Part shown: piece by piece, positions 62,226 to 64,000 of the stretch
Position numbering within the stretch: the first letter of the stretch is position 1
How the letters are laid out: each line of letters begins with the position of its first letter
Source of the DNA: an uncultured Eubacterium sp.
GTDB lineage: Bacteria > Bacillota > Clostridia > Lachnospirales > Lachnospiraceae
Direction of reading: 5' to 3'
Assembly: GCA_948579355.1 (NCBI GenBank)
Contig: CAPAOV010000002.1
Coordinates: 151,290 to 215,289 of the forward strand
Length of the DNA: 64,000 bases
Translations under genes and position numbers: made by a program
Notes under the pieces: model-generated
Databases searched by the model: none
Seen by the model: the letters and a program-made list of their open reading frames with translations, nothing else
What the model was told of the DNA's origin: nothing

Positions 62226-63641
62226 TCAGGCTGGCATCCATGTTGTTCCCTCTCTGGAATCTTTGAGGACGATTCCCCGCTGCGCAAGTTCCTCGCGGAT
62301 AGCGTCCGCAGTTGCAAAGTCTTTCGCTTTCTTGGCCTCTGCCCGCTGTTCAATTTTGCGCTCGATATATGACACAAATTCCTCGTCCAGACATTCTTCC
62401 TTTTCCTCCCATGCGGCGGTCAGCCTGAGAGAGAGTACTTCTTCATATCTTGCCACTAAAGCCCTCTTTGTCCCATCGTTCATATCTGCTTTCAGCATAT
62501 CATATAAAACGGTAATGGCAGAACTGGTATTCATATCATTTCCTAAAGCTTCAGCAAATTTTTTCTCGTATTCGCCAAAGGCCTCCTTATCGGTTTCGCC
62601 CTCCTCTGACAGATTGGCGATGCGCCGCAGCAATTTGTCATACGCGGTCGCCACATTATCCAAGGCGTCCCATGAAAACTCCAACGGCTTGCGGTAGTGG
62701 GAAAGAAGACAGAACATACGGTAAACCATAGGATTATACCCTTTCTCCTCCAAAAGGGAAACCGTCAGAAACTCTCCCTTTGATTTGCTCATCTTACCGC
62801 TTGTCGTATTCAGGTGATTTACATGGAACCAGTAATTACACCACTTATGACCGATATATGCCTCGCTCTGGGCAATCTCGTTCGTGTGGTGCGGAAAGAT
62901 ATTGTCAACACCGCCACAATGGATATCCATATATTCCCCTAAATGTTTTATACTGATACAGGAACACTCAATATGCCATCCCGGATATCCGACACCCCAC
63001 GGACTGTCCCATTTTAACTCCTGATTATCAAATTTTGATTTTGTAAACCACAAGACGAAATCCGTTTTATTTTTCTTATTCGTATCTTCCTCTACATCTT
63101 CACGCACTCCGACTTGTAAATCTTCCTCATTTTGGGAAGAAAGCACATAATAATTGTCGAGCTTTGAGGTGTCGAAATATACGTTTTCACCAGCCACATA
63201 AGCATAACCTTTTTCCAGCAGCACCTCAATCATATGAATAAATTCCGGAATACAATTTGTCGCCGGCTCGACAATATCCGGCCGCTTAATCAGCAGTTTC
63301 TCACAGTCTGCCATAAATGCCTCTGTATAAAAACGGGCAATATCCATAACCGTCTTATTTTCCCGCTTCGCCCCTTTGAGCATCTTATCTTCTCCGGTAT
63401 CGCCGTCGCTCGTCAGATGTCCCACATCCGTAATATTCATTACCCGCGTTACGTCATATCCGACATAGCGCAAATATTTCTCGAGCACATCCTCCATGAT
63501 ATAACTGCGCAGGTTCCCTATATGGGCGAAGTGATAGACCGTAGGCCCGCATGTATACATCGCCACCTTTCCCGCTTCATTCGGCTTAAACTCTTCCACC
63601 CTTTTCGTCAATGTATTGTATAAATACGTCTTAATATCCAT
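62226..63641 (-). CDS. cysS: Cysteinyl-tRNA synthetase
   Basis: Class I aminoacyl-tRNA synthetase (471 aa). The zinc-site Cys31 and HIGH-type motif are in YTCGPTVYHFAHIGNLRSY, the second zinc segment in WHIECSCISIKHLG, and KMSKS in SGKMSKSKGEF. Length is normal. No T-box fits in the 110-bp leader. Confidence 0.97.
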   Translation of the reverse strand: MDIKTYLYNTLTKRVEEFKPNEAGKVAMYTCGPTVYHFAHIGNLRSYIMEDVLEKYLRYVGYDVTRVMNITDVGHLTSDGDTGEDKMLKGAKRENKTVMDIARFYTEAFMADCEKLLIKRPDIVEPATNCIPEFIHMIEVLLEKGYAYVAGENVYFDTSKLDNYYVLSSQNEEDLQVGVREDVEEDTNKKNKTDFVLWFTKSKFDNQELKWDSPWGVGYPGWHIECSCISIKHLGEYMDIHCGGVDNIFPHHTNEIAQSEAYIGHKWCNYWFHVNHLNTTSGKMSKSKGEFLTVSLLEEKGYNPMVYRMFCLLSHYRKPLEFSWDALDNVATAYDKLLRRIANLSEEGETDKEAFGEYEKKFAEALGNDMNTSSAITVLYDMLKADMNDGTKRALVARYEEVLSLRLTAAWEEKEECLDEEFVSYIERKIEQRAEAKKAKDFATADAIREELAQRGIVLKDSREGTTWMPA

Positions 63642-63748
63642 CCGTCTACCTAACCTCTCTCCTCAAAATGCAGGGAAGTATTTATCATATCCCTGTCTTC
63701 TTAATTATGATATACAGGGAAAATACCTTTTGACCCCAACATCATTAT

Positions 63749-63781
63749 AAAAAGCACCCGAAGAATTTTCAAGTGCTTTTT
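63749..63781. terminator. Intrinsic terminator upstream of cysS
   Basis: AAAAAGCAC/GTGCTTTTT with a 15-base loop, A- and T-flanked. It presumably ends the unit that lies to the right on the minus strand. Confidence 0.75.
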
Positions 63782-64000
63782 GTCACAAAACAGCCGGACG
63801 CCTAATCATTTTCATCCGTACGGAGGGTATCATCCTGCTTTTTATCCTTGTATCGCTCCCCGAAAAATTATTGTTTCTTTCGTTTACGGAGCGCCGCCCG
63901 AGCAATTGTCTGAGATGTCTGCTGTCGTTTTTCCCTGACTTTTGGCAGCCCGTTTGCACTAGACCGCTACGCAACGGTACTAATGCACCACCAGAACAAT
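63782..64000. other. Unresolved right edge
   Basis: No gene is supported. On the minus strand one frame reads ANGLPKVREKRQQTSQTIAR and ends KKQ at 63868-63870, like a basic protein tail, but it follows a stop after few codons. A strong hairpin TGCATTAG/CTAGTGCA with an inner ACCGTT/AGCGGT stem lies at 63951-63983. It could be the end of a non-coding RNA or of a decayed gene that continues beyond the window. Confidence 0.3.

Noticed and set aside
63782..63970. Plus- and minus-strand frames of about 60 codons at the right edge
   Set aside because: No ribosome site, no family resemblance and interrupted by a strong hairpin; kept only as unresolved.
1..64000. CRISPR arrays, prophage, rRNA and tRNA genes
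   Set aside because: No regularly spaced repeats, phage genes or cloverleaf-type sequences were found by reading the gaps; a tRNA scan was not possible here.

Overview
The window looks like chromosomal DNA from a spore-forming clostridium, most likely a Lachnospiraceae member. This rests on gene content and order (rplU-prp-rpmA-obg with L27 carrying a cleavable N-terminal extension, rpsU-yqfC-yqfD-phoH-ybeY, rex-acpS-nnr-alr-mazF), strong Shine-Dalgarno sequences, and several secreted proteins with lysine-rich Ig-like (BIG2-type) modules. Nearly all genes lie on the minus strand, as expected for one replichore. I see no phage, CRISPR array, rRNA or tRNA.

Layout, left to right. 1-7.0 kb: ribosomal and RNA-processing cluster (obg partial, rpmA, prp, rplU; rng; two radical-SAM-associated genes) with a chemoreceptor gene, carrying its own promoter, set between rng and rplU. 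7.2-14.3 kb: a zinc-ribbon membrane protein facing a long minus-strand operon rpsU-yqfC-yqfD-phoH-ybeY-DUF3048-flippase. 14.4-17.1 kb: azlCD amino-acid exporter, S66 LD-carboxypeptidase, thioesterase. 17.1-23.0 kb: MacB-type ABC transporter and a secreted CotH kinase. 23-27 kb: AT-rich accessory stretch with a GNAT enzyme, a metallophosphoesterase-methyltransferase fusion, a broken Rpn nuclease gene and a secreted protein of unknown function. 27.2-32.6 kb: rlmH, then the rex-led operon ending in mazF. 32.8-41 kb: ABC-F ATPase, a coiled-coil protein, deaminase, purine nucleoside phosphorylase, hemW, lepA. 41-44 kb: accessory genes. 43.8-47.8 kb: metA and the thiSGHE operon behind a compact leader that resembles an HMP-PP (thiS-motif) riboswitch. 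47.8-53.5 kb: MFS, NUDIX, PAP2, phosphoesterase, topB. 53.6-57.8 kb: glyA, purD, purN, purM. 58-63.6 kb: large secreted protein, DRE-TIM aldolase, lipoprotein, cysS. The last 350 bp are unresolved.

The most interesting non-genic signal is a pair of about 150-bp structured repeats (14716-14865 and 57833-57989). Each has three hairpins whose stems are kept by compensatory changes. The middle hairpin loop is complementary to a strand at one end of the repeat, and each copy is bracketed by its own direct repeat (9 and 11 bp), as if it had inserted and duplicated its target. A second repeat family (three copies at 27.87, 41.97 and 61.73 kb) sits directly after the T-tract of intrinsic terminators. 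Several genes also share a GAATGGAG start context in which the Shine-Dalgarno overlaps an upstream in-frame ATG. Many start codons given here are placed by Shine-Dalgarno spacing and family alignment and differ from the longest open frame.
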